Below are positions 18,306 through 27,337 of a stretch of 64,000 nucleotides of DNA, in pieces. A program made the position numbers and the translations under genes. The DNA comes from a bacterium (GTDB lineage: Bacteria > Cyanobacteriota > Sericytochromatia > S15B-MN24 > UBA4093): assembly GCA_017744355.1 (NCBI GenBank), contig JAGIBK010000003.1, forward strand, positions 304,547 through 368,546. The letters run 5' to 3'. Below the pieces are notes generated by a model that was not told where the DNA came from, did not search any database, and saw nothing but the letters and a program-made list of their open reading frames with translations. Within the stretch, counting starts at the first letter, position 1. Every line of letters starts with the position of its first letter.

Positions 18306-18803
18306 CTACAGCCCCCCTTCTCCCATCTTCGGCGGCGGCGCGGGAAAGTTGAGGGCATTCGTCCGCGGAAAGCGGATCGTCGCGAGCTCGTCGATGAAAC
18401 GGGCCTCCGCCTGGTCGATTTTGCGCTGATACTCAGCCTTGGCGCTCGCCTTGAGCTTCTCCAGGACCTGAACCTTCTGAGCGGCGGTCATCAGCTCGGC
18501 GCGCACTACCTCGGCCGCGCGCTCGGCCTGGGCAATCGCCCCCAGCTGGTGGTGAGCCGCATCGATCAGGCGGCCCATGTGGTCGTGGCCGAACTGCATG
18601 GCCTGCAAGTCGAGCGGGCCTGCGGCCTGCATGTCGAGCAGGTCCTGCCGCGCCCGCACCTGGGCCTCGACGAGGGCGGCGTGACGATCGCGCTCGGTGA
18701 CGACCTTGGCCTGGGCTTCCGCCAGGAGCTGGGCCTTCTGGTCCTGCACCCGCACGGCGAGATCCAGGACGGTCTGGAGGCGAAACTTGAAGCCCTTGGC
18801 CAT
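18306..18803 (-). CDS. fliJ: Flagellar export protein FliJ
   Basis: A 165-residue coiled-coil protein beginning [25 protein letters not shown], a typical FliJ opening. It is a long antiparallel helical hairpin rich in Ala, Gln, Glu and Lys. FliJ sits in the FliI hexamer like the gamma subunit of ATP synthase and couples it to FlhA. The start overlaps the fliI stop by one base (TAATG). Sequence conservation in this family is low, so position and the N-terminus carry the call. Confidence 0.9.
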   Translation of the reverse strand: MAKGFKFRLQTVLDLAVRVQDQKAQLLAEAQAKVVTERDRHAALVEAQVRARQDLLDMQAAGPLDLQAMQFGHDHMGRLIDAAHHQLGAIAQAERAAEVVRAELMTAAQKVQVLEKLKASAKAEYQRKIDQAEARFIDELATIRFPRTNALNFPAPPPKMGEGGL

Positions 18804-20116
18804 TACGACTCGAACAGGCTCTGGAGGGCCCCGACCGTCTCGTCCATGGCCATGGGCTCGTTCACCCCTTGGCGCAAGAAGAAGTTGACCGCGTCGATCC
18901 GGGCGATGGCCTGGTCGATGGCGGGGTTGGATCCCGCGGCGTAGGCGCCGATGTTGATCAGATCCCGCGCCTCGCGGTAGGTCGCAAGCGTCTCGCGCAG
19001 GCCGCCCGCGGCCCGCAGGTGCTCGGTCGGCACGATCTCGGTCATGACGCGCGAGACCGACGACAGCACGTCGATGGCCGGGTAGTGGTTCTGCGCGGCC
19101 AGATCCCGCGAGAGGATCACGTGGCCGTCCAGGATGCCTCGCACCGTGTCGGCGATGGGCTCGTTGGTGTCGTCGCCCTCGACCAGCACCGTGTAGAGGG
19201 CGGTGATGGCCCCCACGTCGGAAGTGCCCGAGCGCTCCAGAAGGCGCGGCAAAAGGGCGAAGACCGACGGGGTGTAGCCCTTGGTCGCGGGCGGCTCGCC
19301 GACGGCGAGGCCCACCTCGCGCTGGGCCATGGCAAAGCGCGTCACCGAGTCCATCATCATGATCACGTTGGCGCCCTGGTCGCGGAAGTACTCGGCGATC
19401 GCCGTGGCGACGAACGCCCCCTTGAGACGCTGCAAGGCGGGCTGGTCCGAGGTCGCGACCACCACCACCGAGCGCGCGAGCCCCTCGGGCCCCAAGTCCC
19501 GTTCCAGGAACTCGCGCACCTCGCGTCCTCGCTCGCCGATCAAGGCGATCACGTTGAGGTCCGCCTGGGCGCTTCGCGCGATCATGCCGAGCAGGGTCGA
19601 CTTGCCCACACCCGAGCCCGCGAAGATGCCGATGCGCTGACCCTCGCCACAGGTCAGCAGGCCGTCCATCGCCCGCACGCCCAGGGGCAAAGGCTTGTGG
19701 ATGCGCTGGCGGGTCAGGGGATTGGGGGGCGGCGCCTCCAGCGGCGCGCGGTGGGTGGCCAGAAGCGGCCCCTTGCCGTCGATGGGGTTGCCGAGGCCGT
19801 CGAGCACGCGACCCAAGAGGTGCGGACCGACCCGGACCCCGAGGGTCTCGCCGGTGGCGGCCACCGGGCTACCCGGCTTGACCCCCTCCATGGGACCGAG
19901 GGGCATCAGCAGGACCCGATCGTCCTTGAAGCCGACCACCTCGGCCATCAGCGGCGGACGGTTCGAGCCGAGCGAAATGCGGCAGAGCTCACCCAGGCTC
20001 GCCTGAGGCCCGAAGCTCTCGATCACCAGGCCAATCACCTGGGCGACCTTGCCCTCGACCCGGATGGGATCAGCCCCCTCGACCCGCGAGAGGGCCCCCG
20101 CCAAGAGGCCCTTCAT
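18803..20116 (-). CDS. fliI: Flagellar export ATPase FliI
   Basis: A 437-residue F1-beta-like ATPase that drives flagellar protein export. The Walker A loop is [20 protein letters not shown] and Walker B is [20 protein letters not shown]. The [16 protein letters not shown] motif and the [22 protein letters not shown] segment are also present. I start it at ATG 20116, which overlaps the fliH stop by one base (TGATG). A longer frame upstream only runs through fliH. It functions as a hexamer with FliH and FliJ at the base of the export gate. Confidence 0.97.
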   Translation of the reverse strand: MKGLLAGALSRVEGADPIRVEGKVAQVIGLVIESFGPQASLGELCRISLGSNRPPLMAEVVGFKDDRVLLMPLGPMEGVKPGSPVAATGETLGVRVGPHLLGRVLDGLGNPIDGKGPLLATHRAPLEAPPPNPLTRQRIHKPLPLGVRAMDGLLTCGEGQRIGIFAGSGVGKSTLLGMIARSAQADLNVIALIGERGREVREFLERDLGPEGLARSVVVVATSDQPALQRLKGAFVATAIAEYFRDQGANVIMMMDSVTRFAMAQREVGLAVGEPPATKGYTPSVFALLPRLLERSGTSDVGAITALYTVLVEGDDTNEPIADTVRGILDGHVILSRDLAAQNHYPAIDVLSSVSRVMTEIVPTEHLRAAGGLRETLATYREARDLINIGAYAAGSNPAIDQAIARIDAVNFFLRQGVNEPMAMDETVGALQSLFES

Positions 20117-20946
20117 CAGCGCCCGAAGCCCTGAGACGAGAAGCCGCCGCCGAAGGGGCTCCCCTTGGCACCCTTGGTGGGCGGAGCGGGGGGCGCCTTG
20201 CGAAGCTCCCCGTAAGCCCCCGAGAGGCTCGGCTCGGCCTCGGGCTCGGCGTCGAGCACCGCGCGGGCGAGCTCCTCGAACTGGGTCGCGAACGTCGCGT
20301 CGACCCGGCCGGCCCGGGTCTCGACCACACACCCGCCCGCCCCGATCGCCGGATCGCTCACGACCTCGAACCGGGGGGCGGCAGCCTGCTTGGCCGTGCC
20401 GAAGGGACTCGCCGGGGGCGGCCCCATGTGGGTCGCGTCCTGGGGATTGAGGCGCACGCGCACGACGGCATCCGCTCCGACCTTGGCCACGGCGGCATCC
20501 ACCAGCCCTTTGACCAGGGCCGCGTCGCGGGGCTCCTTGAGCAGCACCTTGGAAGCGATGAGCAGGCCCAGGCGCAGCAGATCGGGCTCCAGCTCGGCGA
20601 GCTTGGCCTCACGCTCGGCGGCGAAGGCCTCGGCGGCCGCTCGCAGGGCCTCGATGCCCTGAAGCCAGGCCGCAAGCCCCTCTTGATAGCCGTCGTCACG
20701 GCCCTGGGTGAGGCCGTCCTCGTAAGCCGCGCGCGTCACTCGCTCGATCAGGTCGCTGGCCTCGGCCTCGGCCTGCGCGAGCAGGGCGTGAGCCTTGCGC
20801 TCGGCCTCGGCCAGCACCTCGGCGGGATCCGGCAGGGCGGGGGCCGCGGCCTCCTCGGCCGGGACGTTCTCGGGCGGGGGGACGTTGACGACCCACTTCC
20901 CGTCGATCCAGCGGGTCTGATCGCGCTTGATGATCTTGCCGCTCAT
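20116..20946 (-). CDS. fliH: Flagellar export regulator FliH
   Basis: A 276-residue FliH/V-ATPase E-subunit-like protein. The N-terminus starts [19 protein letters not shown] and runs into a long helical stretch of Ala/Glu (about residues 35-120). A globular C-terminal domain follows ([30 protein letters not shown] and [34 protein letters not shown]), the part that binds FliI. It holds the ATPase to the C ring. The C-terminus carries an extra Gly/Phe-rich tail ([14 protein letters not shown]) that may be lineage-specific. Confidence 0.93.
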   Translation of the reverse strand: MSGKIIKRDQTRWIDGKWVVNVPPPENVPAEEAAAPALPDPAEVLAEAERKAHALLAQAEAEASDLIERVTRAAYEDGLTQGRDDGYQEGLAAWLQGIEALRAAAEAFAAEREAKLAELEPDLLRLGLLIASKVLLKEPRDAALVKGLVDAAVAKVGADAVVRVRLNPQDATHMGPPPASPFGTAKQAAAPRFEVVSDPAIGAGGCVVETRAGRVDATFATQFEELARAVLDAEPEAEPSLSGAYGELRKAPPAPPTKGAKGSPFGGGFSSQGFGR

Positions 20947-20958
20947 GCCGGGGCCGCC

Positions 20959-21972
20959 TTAGCTCAACAGCTCGTCGCCGCCGCCGCGGGAGACGATGAT
21001 CTCGCCGCGCTCCTCGAGCGCTCGGATGATCGAGACGATCTTCTGCTGGACCTCTTCCACGTCGCGCACGCGCACCGGGCCCATGAAGTCCAGCTCGTCG
21101 CGGACGATCTTGCCCATGCGCTCGGACATGTTCTTGAAGACCTTGGCGCGGACTTCCTCGTTGGAGCCCTTGAGGGCGAGCGACAGCTCCTTGGTGTCCA
21201 CCTCGCGCAGGATGCGCTGGATCGAGCGGTCGTCGAGGATGACGATGTCCTCGAAGACGAACATAAGCTTCTTGATCTCCTCGGCCAGATCCGGGTTCTG
21301 CTCTTCGAGCGACTCCAGGATGGTCTTCTCGGTGCCGCGATCGACCGAGTTGAGCATGGAGACCAGGGCCTTGATACCGCCCGCGTTGGTGAAGTCCTGG
21401 CTCATGACCGCCGAGAACTTGCGCTCGAGCACCTTCTCGACCTCGCGCAGCACCGCGGGGGTGGTGCGGTCCATCTGGGCGATGCGGGTCGCCACGTCGG
21501 TCTGAAGATCGCTCGGCAACCCCGAGACGACCAGGGCCGCCTGCTCCGGCTTCATGTAGGCCAGGATCAGGGCGATGGTCTGGGGGTGCTCGTTCTGGAT
21601 GAAGTTGAGGATCTGCATGGGATCCGCCTGCCGGATGAACTCGAACGGCAGGGCCGTCAGGCTCTCCGAGAGGCGGTGCAGGATCTCCTCGGCCTTCTCG
21701 GGACCGAGGGCCTTGGTCAACAGCTCACGGGCGTAGCCCACGCCGCCGGTGCTGATGTACTGGTTGGCCTGGAGGACGTGATAGAACTCCTCGAGGATGT
21801 CCTCGGTGTCCTCCGGCGGGAGCTTGCCCAGGTTCGCGACCTCGAGGGTCAGGGCCTCGATGTCCTCGTTGTTGCCCAGGTACTTGAGAATCTGGCTCGA
21901 CGTCTCGGGGCCGAGCGCCACCAGGAGCGCGGCCGCCTTTTGCTTGCCCGTTAGATGCTGCTGCCGTGCCAT
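20959..21972 (-). CDS. fliG: Flagellar motor switch protein FliG
   Basis: A 337-residue FliG, the C-ring subunit on which the stators push. It opens with LTGKQKAAALLVALGPETSSQILKYL. The middle domain has HPQTIALILAYMKPEQAALVVSGLP (the EHPQ motif), and the C-terminal charged-helix domain contains IKKLMFVFEDIVILDDRSIQRILREVD and KNMSERMGKIVRDELDFMGPVRVRDVE. All three domains are present at normal length. It binds the C-terminal tail of FliF, encoded three bases upstream. Confidence 0.97.
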   Translation of the reverse strand: MARQQHLTGKQKAAALLVALGPETSSQILKYLGNNEDIEALTLEVANLGKLPPEDTEDILEEFYHVLQANQYISTGGVGYARELLTKALGPEKAEEILHRLSESLTALPFEFIRQADPMQILNFIQNEHPQTIALILAYMKPEQAALVVSGLPSDLQTDVATRIAQMDRTTPAVLREVEKVLERKFSAVMSQDFTNAGGIKALVSMLNSVDRGTEKTILESLEEQNPDLAEEIKKLMFVFEDIVILDDRSIQRILREVDTKELSLALKGSNEEVRAKVFKNMSERMGKIVRDELDFMGPVRVRDVEEVQQKIVSIIRALEERGEIIVSRGGGDELLS

Positions 21973-21975
21973 GTC

Positions 21976-23583
21976 TTACTCGTCCTCGAGCATCCAAGAT
22001 TTCAGCAGCTTGGCCACGTCCGAGGGCTGCTGCTTGACCACCTTGGTGATCTCCTTCTGCAGATGGGTCTTGCGGTCGTCTTCGCCGATGGTGCCGATCG
22101 AGACGGGCTGCCCGAGGCGGCCGTCCACGTCGAAGCCGTCCAGGTTGAGCGGGGTGTCGTCGAAGGTCTCGGCGCGGGCCGCCAGGCCGCGGCGCAGCAA
22201 GAAGAGCGCCACGATGCCGATCAGCACGCCGGCCAGGATCTTGAGGTAGCCCTGGACCGTCTCCTGCTGCTGGGCCTTGGCGAGGGCCTCCTCTTCGGCC
22301 TTCTGACGGGTGTCGTTGAACTTCTGGGCCGTCACGACGATCGTGTCGCCACGGGCCACGTCGCTGCCCGCCGCCGCCGAGACCATCTGCTTGAGATCCG
22401 CCAGCTGCTGGGGGTCCAGCTCGCCGTTGACCGCGACCGCGACCGACAGGCGCTTGATCTCGGCCGGGGCCTTGATCTTGCGGGTGACGTTCTTGTTGAC
22501 CTCGAAGTTGCGGACCACGTCGCTCTTGTTGTAGGCGCCGGGCACCCCCGCCGACTCGGAGGCCGGGTAGGTGGGCAGGCTCGCGTTGGCCCCGCCGTTG
22601 ATGTTCGAGGTCACGCCCGGCACGCCGCCGTTGGGGCCGCCCTGGCCGTTGTAGCTCTCGTGCAGCTCCTTGGTCGAGCGCAGGATGCCGGTCTGGGTGC
22701 CGTCCTGGTTGCGGACGACGGGCTGATAGGTTTCCTCGTTGGTCTCGACCTGGCTGAAGTCCAGATCCGCCGCCACGGTCACCACCGAGTTGTTGGGGCC
22801 GAGCACCCGATCGAGGGTCGCCTGGAGGTTCTTGCGCAGGCCACCCTCGACCTGCTTCTTGACCTCCATCTGGGAGAGGGTCAGCTCGGGCGACGCCAGG
22901 CTGTCCTCGCGACCGAAGCCCGCCTCGTCGGAGTAGTTCCGGCCGTCCACGTCGGTGATGACGACGTTGGCCTCCTTGAGACCCTCGACGCTCTTGGCCA
23001 CCAGGTGGGTGACGGTCTTGACCTGCTCGACCTTGAGCTTGGCGCCCGACTTGAGCTTGACCACCACGGCGGCCGAAGGATCCTCGGCACTATCCGAGAA
23101 GAGGTCCTTCTCGGGGATGACCAGGTGAACTCGCGCGCTCTCGATGCCGTCCAGCGACTGGATGGTGCGCACCAGCTCCCCTTGCAGGGCGCGCTGGTAG
23201 TTGAGCTTCTGGAGGGCGTCGGTCATGCCGAACTGGCTCTTGTCGAAGAGCTCAAAGCCCACGGTGCCGCCCTGGGGCAGGCCCTTGGCGGCCATCTCCA
23301 GGCGCAGCTCGTGGACCTTGGACTTGGGGACCATGATGGCGGTGCCCGAGACCTGGTAGGGGACCTTGGCCTCCTTGAGCTTTCCGATGACCTGACCGGC
23401 GTCCTGCTCGTCCATGTTGGTGAAGAGGGGCGACCACTCGGGGGTCTGCGCCCAGAGCACGAGCATGACGATGGCCACCACGCTCGCGGCGGCGACCGCC
23501 CCGAAGATGATGCGCTGAATCCGCGTCAGGCCGGTCCAGATGCGGATGATGTCTTGCTGAAGCTGCTTGATGAAGTCGTTCAT
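21976..23583 (-). CDS. fliF: Flagellar MS-ring protein FliF
   Basis: A 535-residue MS-ring protein with membrane segments at about residues 25-45 and 440-460. The large periplasmic ring-building region between them includes the ARVHLVIPEKDLFSD motif and the DGRNYSDEAG segment. The C-terminal peptide (DVAKLLKSWMLEDE) is the FliG-binding tail. A Gly/Asn-rich insertion near residue 320-340 (GQGGPNGGVPGVTSNINGG) falls in the poorly ordered loop region of the family. FliF seeds assembly of the motor and houses the export gate. Confidence 0.97.
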   Translation of the reverse strand: MNDFIKQLQQDIIRIWTGLTRIQRIIFGAVAAASVVAIVMLVLWAQTPEWSPLFTNMDEQDAGQVIGKLKEAKVPYQVSGTAIMVPKSKVHELRLEMAAKGLPQGGTVGFELFDKSQFGMTDALQKLNYQRALQGELVRTIQSLDGIESARVHLVIPEKDLFSDSAEDPSAAVVVKLKSGAKLKVEQVKTVTHLVAKSVEGLKEANVVITDVDGRNYSDEAGFGREDSLASPELTLSQMEVKKQVEGGLRKNLQATLDRVLGPNNSVVTVAADLDFSQVETNEETYQPVVRNQDGTQTGILRSTKELHESYNGQGGPNGGVPGVTSNINGGANASLPTYPASESAGVPGAYNKSDVVRNFEVNKNVTRKIKAPAEIKRLSVAVAVNGELDPQQLADLKQMVSAAAGSDVARGDTIVVTAQKFNDTRQKAEEEALAKAQQQETVQGYLKILAGVLIGIVALFLLRRGLAARAETFDDTPLNLDGFDVDGRLGQPVSIGTIGEDDRKTHLQKEITKVVKQQPSDVAKLLKSWMLEDE

Positions 23584-23590
23584 TTAAGGG

Positions 23591-24031
23591 CTAGACGGAC
23601 ATCCGCATGATTTCTTGGTAGGCGTCGAGCAGCTTGTTGCGCAGCTGCATGGTCAGAGCGACCGAAATTCCTGCTTTCTCGGTGGCGATCATGACGTCGT
23701 GGAGCTCCACGTTCCCGCCGGTCGCAAGCTCGTTCTTGAGGGCGTCCGCCTGGAGCTGCGCCGCGTTGACGCTGTCCAGGAACGCCCCCAGGGGCTTGCC
23801 GAGCTCGGCGATCGCGTTGGGTGCCGTCACCGGCGCCACGGGATGCGCGAAGAGGGACTTGGCCGGCTTGTCGGGCAGGGCCATGGGCGCTTCGGCGCGC
23901 TTGCGCTGGGCCTCGTCGAAGAGGCTGCCGAAGTTCTGGTCGGGTGCGACCTGCGGTTGACCCAGCTTGGGGAAGGGCAGGCCGAGGCCAGGCGCCCCGG
24001 GGATGGGGATGAAGGGGGGAAGCCCTGCCAT
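23591..24031 (-). CDS. fliE: Hook-basal body complex protein FliE
   Basis: A 146-residue FliE, the adaptor between the MS ring and the rod. The conserved C-terminal half is present: FLDSVNAAQLQADALKNELATGG, then VELHDVMIATEKAGISVALTMQLRNKLLDAYQEIMRMSV. The usual family length is about 100 residues; here a Pro/Gly-rich N-terminal extension of around 35-40 residues precedes the domain. It lies seven bases before fliF and four after flgC. Confidence 0.94.
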   Translation of the reverse strand: MAGLPPFIPIPGAPGLGLPFPKLGQPQVAPDQNFGSLFDEAQRKRAEAPMALPDKPAKSLFAHPVAPVTAPNAIAELGKPLGAFLDSVNAAQLQADALKNELATGGNVELHDVMIATEKAGISVALTMQLRNKLLDAYQEIMRMSV

Positions 24032-24035
24032 GCGC

Positions 24036-24440
24036 CTAAATCTCCAAGGCCTTGTTGGCGGCGCCCTTGAGCGCCTGCACGACGGTGACGTTCGCTTCGT
24101 AGGAGCGGGTCGCCGAGATCATGTCGGTCATCTCGGCGACGGGGTTGATGTTCGGGAAGGCCACGTAGCCCTGGTCGTTGGCATCAGGGTGGCCCGGGTC
24201 GTAGACCAGCCGGAAGGGGGCCTGGTCCTCGACGATCCCCGCCACGCGGACCCCGGTGCCGGGAAGGCCGGGGCGGTTGCTGGGCTTGGCTTCGAAGACG
24301 ACCATCTCGCGCCGGAAGGGGGTGCCCTTGTCGGTGCGGGTCGTGTTGGCGTTGGCGAGGTTGCTCGCGATGGTGTCCATCCGCAGGCGCTGGGCGGTCA
24401 AGGCGCTGCCGCTGACGTTGAGGGCGTCGAAGGTGCTCAT
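24036..24440 (-). CDS. flgC: Proximal rod protein FlgC
   Basis: A 134-residue rod protein of the flagellar basal body. The N-terminal rod motif (ALNVSGSALTAQRLRMDTIASNLANANTTRT) and the C-terminal motif (YVAFPNINPVAEMTDMISATRSYEANVTVVQALKGAANKALEI) are typical. Its length is standard. It follows flgB by 17 bases and precedes fliE, the common flgB-flgC-fliE order. Confidence 0.97.
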   Translation of the reverse strand: MSTFDALNVSGSALTAQRLRMDTIASNLANANTTRTDKGTPFRREMVVFEAKPSNRPGLPGTGVRVAGIVEDQAPFRLVYDPGHPDANDQGYVAFPNINPVAEMTDMISATRSYEANVTVVQALKGAANKALEI

Positions 24441-24457
24441 GGGTCCTCCTTCGGAAC

Positions 24458-24880
24458 CTAGTTGGCGCCGCGGATGATGGAGTTCAAGCCACTAAACTTG
24501 CGCTTCATCAGATCGGCCATAGCGTTGTAGGTGACGTTGGTCTGCGCCAGCCGGGTCATCTCGGCGTCGATGTCGACGTTGTTGCCGTCGTTGCGCATGG
24601 TCACCTCGCCGGAGCGCGAGACCGTGGCCTGGAACTCGTCCAGGCTCTGGGGACCGTCCAGCCGGTAGTGCCCGGGATGGGTCGCCGCCACCGGCACCGT
24701 GAAGGCGCCGGGCTGCGAAATCGACTTGGCGAGGGCGCCCTCGAAGGCGACCTCGAAACGCTTGTAGTGAGGGGTATCGGCATTGGCGACGTTCTCGGCG
24801 ATCGCCTTTTGACGCATCGAGAGGCCATCCAGCGCCCTCGCCATGACCTCTGTGTTCGTGCCGTACAGCTTATCCAACAC
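24458..24880 (-). CDS. flgB: Proximal rod protein FlgB
   Basis: A 140-residue rod protein and the first gene of the flagellar operon. The family motif ALDGLSMRQKAIAENVANADTPHYK is near the N-terminus and the conserved DIDAEMTRLAQTNVTYNAMADLMKRKFSGL helix is at the C-terminus. The start is GTG 24880, preceded at about eight bases by GGGGAGG, one of the best Shine-Dalgarno sites in the region. The 286 bases upstream contain the likely operon promoter. Confidence 0.96.
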   Translation of the reverse strand: MLDKLYGTNTEVMARALDGLSMRQKAIAENVANADTPHYKRFEVAFEGALAKSISQPGAFTVPVAATHPGHYRLDGPQSLDEFQATVSRSGEVTMRNDGNNVDIDAEMTRLAQTNVTYNAMADLMKRKFSGLNSIIRGAN

Positions 24881-25049
24881 GGAGCGAACCTCCCCGGCTC
24901 AAGGCCGGTCTCCTCTGGGGACCACCGCACCCTCCCTGGCGCTGCGGCTCGAATTGACTGTAGCAAGCCAGCCTTGGCTCGCATCCGCTTGGGGCTTCAT
25001 ACCCGTGAGCGACCTTCCTCGAAACCAGAAACTCACGCTAGCTTCACAG

Positions 25050-25058
25050 ATAATAGCA
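25050..25058 (-). promoter_or_regulatory. Extended -10 element upstream of the flagellar operon
   Basis: On the minus strand TGCTATTAT (an extended -10 of the TGnTATAAT type) lies about 170 bases before the flgB start. There is no good -35 hexamer 17 bases upstream, which is common for extended -10 promoters. It is the only promoter-like element I see in the 286-base cmk-flgB gap. Confidence 0.5.
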
Positions 25059-25139
25059 GAAACCGCGCGCAAAGGGCTGTGATGGAAGGCCAAAGCCCCT
25101 CCCTTCTAGAGATTAACAGGTGAGAGGGGGTCATGCGAA

Positions 25140-25153
25140 GGGCCAAATGGCCC
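25140..25153 (-). terminator. Short palindrome after cmk
   Basis: GGGCCATTTGGCCC, a 14-base palindrome, begins 14 bases past the cmk stop. It could end the panC-cmk transcript, but there is no T-run after it, so some read-through into the flagellar genes is possible. Confidence 0.35.
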
Positions 25154-25166
25154 AGCCGACGAAGGT

Positions 25167-25850
25167 TCAGAAAATAGAACGGTCCAGGACCGTTCCGGCG
25201 CGCGAGACGATGGCCGCCACCACCTCGTCGGGACTCAGGCCGTCGCTGTCGAGCAAAACGGCATCCTCGGCCGGCTTGAGGGGCGAGTGGGCGCGGCTGG
25301 AGTCGATGTCGTCGCGGCGGGCGATCTCGGCTTCGAGGGCCGCCAGGTCCACCGTGTGACCGGCGCGCTCCAGGTCCTTCGCCCGGCGGCGCGCCCGCTC
25401 GGCGGGGCTTGCGACCAGGAAGATCTTGACGGGCGCCTGGGGGAAGACCACCGTCCCGATGTCGCGCCCCTCGGCGACCACGCCGCCCGCACGGCCGATG
25501 GCCTGCTGCAGGGCGACCAGCTCCTCGCGGACACCCGCCACCTTGGCGACCTCCGAGACGCGCCGGGTCACCTCGGGGGTGCGGATCGCCTCGGTCACGT
25601 CCACCCCGTCGATCGCAACCCGATCGCCCTCGGGGCCCGGGGTGAAGGCGATCCGGCAGCGCTTGGCGAGCGCGGTGAGGGCGCTCTCGTCCCCCAGATC
25701 CAGCCCCTCGTTCAGGGCCTTCCAGGTGAGGGCGCGGTACATGGCGCCGGTGTCGAGGAAGACCAGGCCGAGGGCCTGGGCCACGCGACGCGCGACGGTA
25801 CTCTTGCCGGCACCCGCAGGGCCGTCGATGGCGATTACCAAGGGATTCAT
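25167..25850 (-). CDS. cmk: Cytidylate kinase
   Basis: A 227-residue (d)CMP kinase of the bacterial Cmk family, phosphorylating CMP and dCMP with ATP. It begins VIAIDGPAGAGKSTVARRVAQ (P-loop) and carries LDTGAMYRALTW, the VVAEGRDIGTVVFP motif and RRAKDLERAG of the lid. Its start codon follows directly on the panC stop (TAGATG), and AAGGAG nine bases upstream overlaps the end of panC, so the two are probably translated together. Confidence 0.96.
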   Translation of the reverse strand: MNPLVIAIDGPAGAGKSTVARRVAQALGLVFLDTGAMYRALTWKALNEGLDLGDESALTALAKRCRIAFTPGPEGDRVAIDGVDVTEAIRTPEVTRRVSEVAKVAGVREELVALQQAIGRAGGVVAEGRDIGTVVFPQAPVKIFLVASPAERARRRAKDLERAGHTVDLAALEAEIARRDDIDSSRAHSPLKPAEDAVLLDSDGLSPDEVVAAIVSRAGTVLDRSIF

Positions 25851-26735
25851 CTAGCGAGTCTCCTTCGGAGCGAGCGCGACGAGCGCCGCGTCGGGGCCGT
25901 GGGGGTCGAGGATGGCGTTGTCGATCAGGCGGGTCGTGCCGACCTGGGCGGCCACCAGGGCCACAGTGCCGGGGCCGGCCACAGCGGCGGGCGCAAGCGC
26001 GTCCACGTCCACCGCTTCCAGGTACTGCACCGTCAGGCGCGGCTCGGCTTCGAGGTAGGCGCGGGCCGCCGCGAGGGCCTCGGGCAGGGGGCCTTCGGAA
26101 GCCTCGCGCAAGAGCAGGCCCAGGGCCCGAGAGAGGCGCAGGGCCGCCGCGCGGTCCTCGGCGCTGAGGTAGGTGTTGCGGCTGCTGAGAGCAAGGCCAT
26201 CTTCTTCGCGCACGATGGGGCAGCGCACGATCTCGGTGGGAATGGCGAGGTCCCGGACCATCTGGGAAAGGACGCGCCACTGCTGGAAGTCCTTCTGGCC
26301 GAAGTAGGCCCGATCGGGGCGAACCAGGTTCAGGAGCCTGGCCACCACCGTGGTGACGCCGGTGAAGTGGCCCGGCCGGAACGCACCGCAGAGCTTGTCG
26401 GTCAGCGCGCTCGAGACCGCGACCTCGGTGGAAAAGCCCGGCGGATACATCTCCGAAACCGACGGCACGAAGAGCACGTCCACCCCGGCCGCCTCGCAGA
26501 GGGCGCGATCGCGCGCAAGATCCCGCGGGTAGCGCGAGAGGTCCTCTTGGGGGCCGAACTGCTTGGGGTTGACGAAGATCGAGACCACCACGACCTCGCA
26601 CGCGCGCCGAGCCTCGTTCATGAGACTCCGGTGGCCCTCGTGGAGAAAGCCCATGGTGGGCACGAAACCGACGAGGCCCTTGCCCCGCGCGTCGAGCGCT
26701 GCGCGCAACGCCGCGACGGTATCGACGATGATCAA
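25851..26735 (-). CDS. panC: Pantothenate synthetase
   Basis: A 294-residue enzyme joining pantoate and beta-alanine with ATP to make pantothenate, the last step before coenzyme A synthesis. Family motifs: VPTMGFLHEGHRSL (HIGH-like), SIFVNPKQFGPQEDLSRYPR, RPGHFTGVTTVVARLLNLV, YFGQKDFQQW and SSRNTYLS (KMSKS-like). I take TTG 26735 as the start because GAAAGGA lies eight bases upstream; a TTG nine codons earlier lacks this. A TGCTAGAAT extended -10 on the minus strand at 26789-26797 is the likely promoter of panC-cmk. Confidence 0.95.
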   Translation of the reverse strand: MIIVDTVAALRAALDARGKGLVGFVPTMGFLHEGHRSLMNEARRACEVVVVSIFVNPKQFGPQEDLSRYPRDLARDRALCEAAGVDVLFVPSVSEMYPPGFSTEVAVSSALTDKLCGAFRPGHFTGVTTVVARLLNLVRPDRAYFGQKDFQQWRVLSQMVRDLAIPTEIVRCPIVREEDGLALSSRNTYLSAEDRAAALRLSRALGLLLREASEGPLPEALAAARAYLEAEPRLTVQYLEAVDVDALAPAAVAGPGTVALVAAQVGTTRLIDNAILDPHGPDAALVALAPKETR

Positions 26736-26788
26736 GCCGGAAATCCTTTCAGATCGCAGCAACCGACGCCGCGTTCAAAGCAGGTTCG

Positions 26789-26797
26789 ATTCTAGCA
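26789..26797 (-). promoter_or_regulatory. Extended -10 element upstream of panC
   Basis: TGCTAGAAT on the minus strand lies about 55 bases before the panC start. No convincing -35 partner is visible. The divergent gap to the next gene (26736-26974) holds no other gene. Confidence 0.45.
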
Positions 26798-26974
26798 CTC
26801 CCACGGCCCAGCGACCATAAGAGCCAACTGGCGAGGGTGATGGCAGCGCCAAACCCTTTCGCCGCCCCGGCCATTTCGCGAGGGCGATCGCCCCTCGTAG
26901 GATCGGCCCTGTGCGTAGGGCCGGTGGTGCGTGGTAGGCCGGCCAAGCGGAGCTTCTGAGGAGCGACACGTCCC

Positions 26975-27337
26975 ATGAGCGTGAGTGACTTCGATCTGCT
27001 CGGGTGCCCGGTGAGCGACTATGCCACCGGCAAGCTGCTCGGCCGCGTCAAGTGCGTGATGCGCGAGGCCCCCAGCGCGGGCATCGCCCGGATCGCGCTC
27101 GAGTGCGCAACCGAGGCCGAAGGCGCCTCGTGGGAGGAGCCGCTCGAAGTGACGGGCCAACACGAGCCGCGCTCGCAGCACGACTACATGGTCGGGCAAT
27201 TCGCCACGGTCGGCCTCAGCGACGGGGAAGGCCGCCCCATCGTCGAGACGGGCGGCCTCATCACCCCGCAGGTGCTGGATCGGGCCCGCCGGGCGGGGCT
27301 GCTGCACCGCCTCGGCGCGACCTTCGCCAAGGATTGA
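26975..27337 (+). CDS. PRC-barrel-like small protein
   Basis: A 120-residue protein beginning MSVSDFDLLGCPVSDYATGKLLGRVKCVM. The pattern 'DLLGxPVxDxxTGKxLGxV' is that of the PRC-barrel fold, a small beta-barrel found in ribosome maturation factor RimM and in many stand-alone bacterial proteins that bind other proteins. The rest is beta-rich (VGLSDGEGRPIVETGGLIT) and ends in a short helix. No signal peptide or membrane segment is seen. It is transcribed away from panC and abuts, tail to tail, the permease gene (stop codons adjacent). Role unknown; the fold call is moderately sure. Confidence 0.6.
   Translation: MSVSDFDLLGCPVSDYATGKLLGRVKCVMREAPSAGIARIALECATEAEGASWEEPLEVTGQHEPRSQHDYMVGQFATVGLSDGEGRPIVETGGLITPQVLDRARRAGLLHRLGATFAKD

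Noticed and set aside
6072-25000. Recent horizontal transfer of the flagellar block
   Set aside because: Base composition, start codon habits and HIP1 density look the same as in the neighbouring housekeeping genes, and no integrase, tRNA target or direct repeats flank the block.
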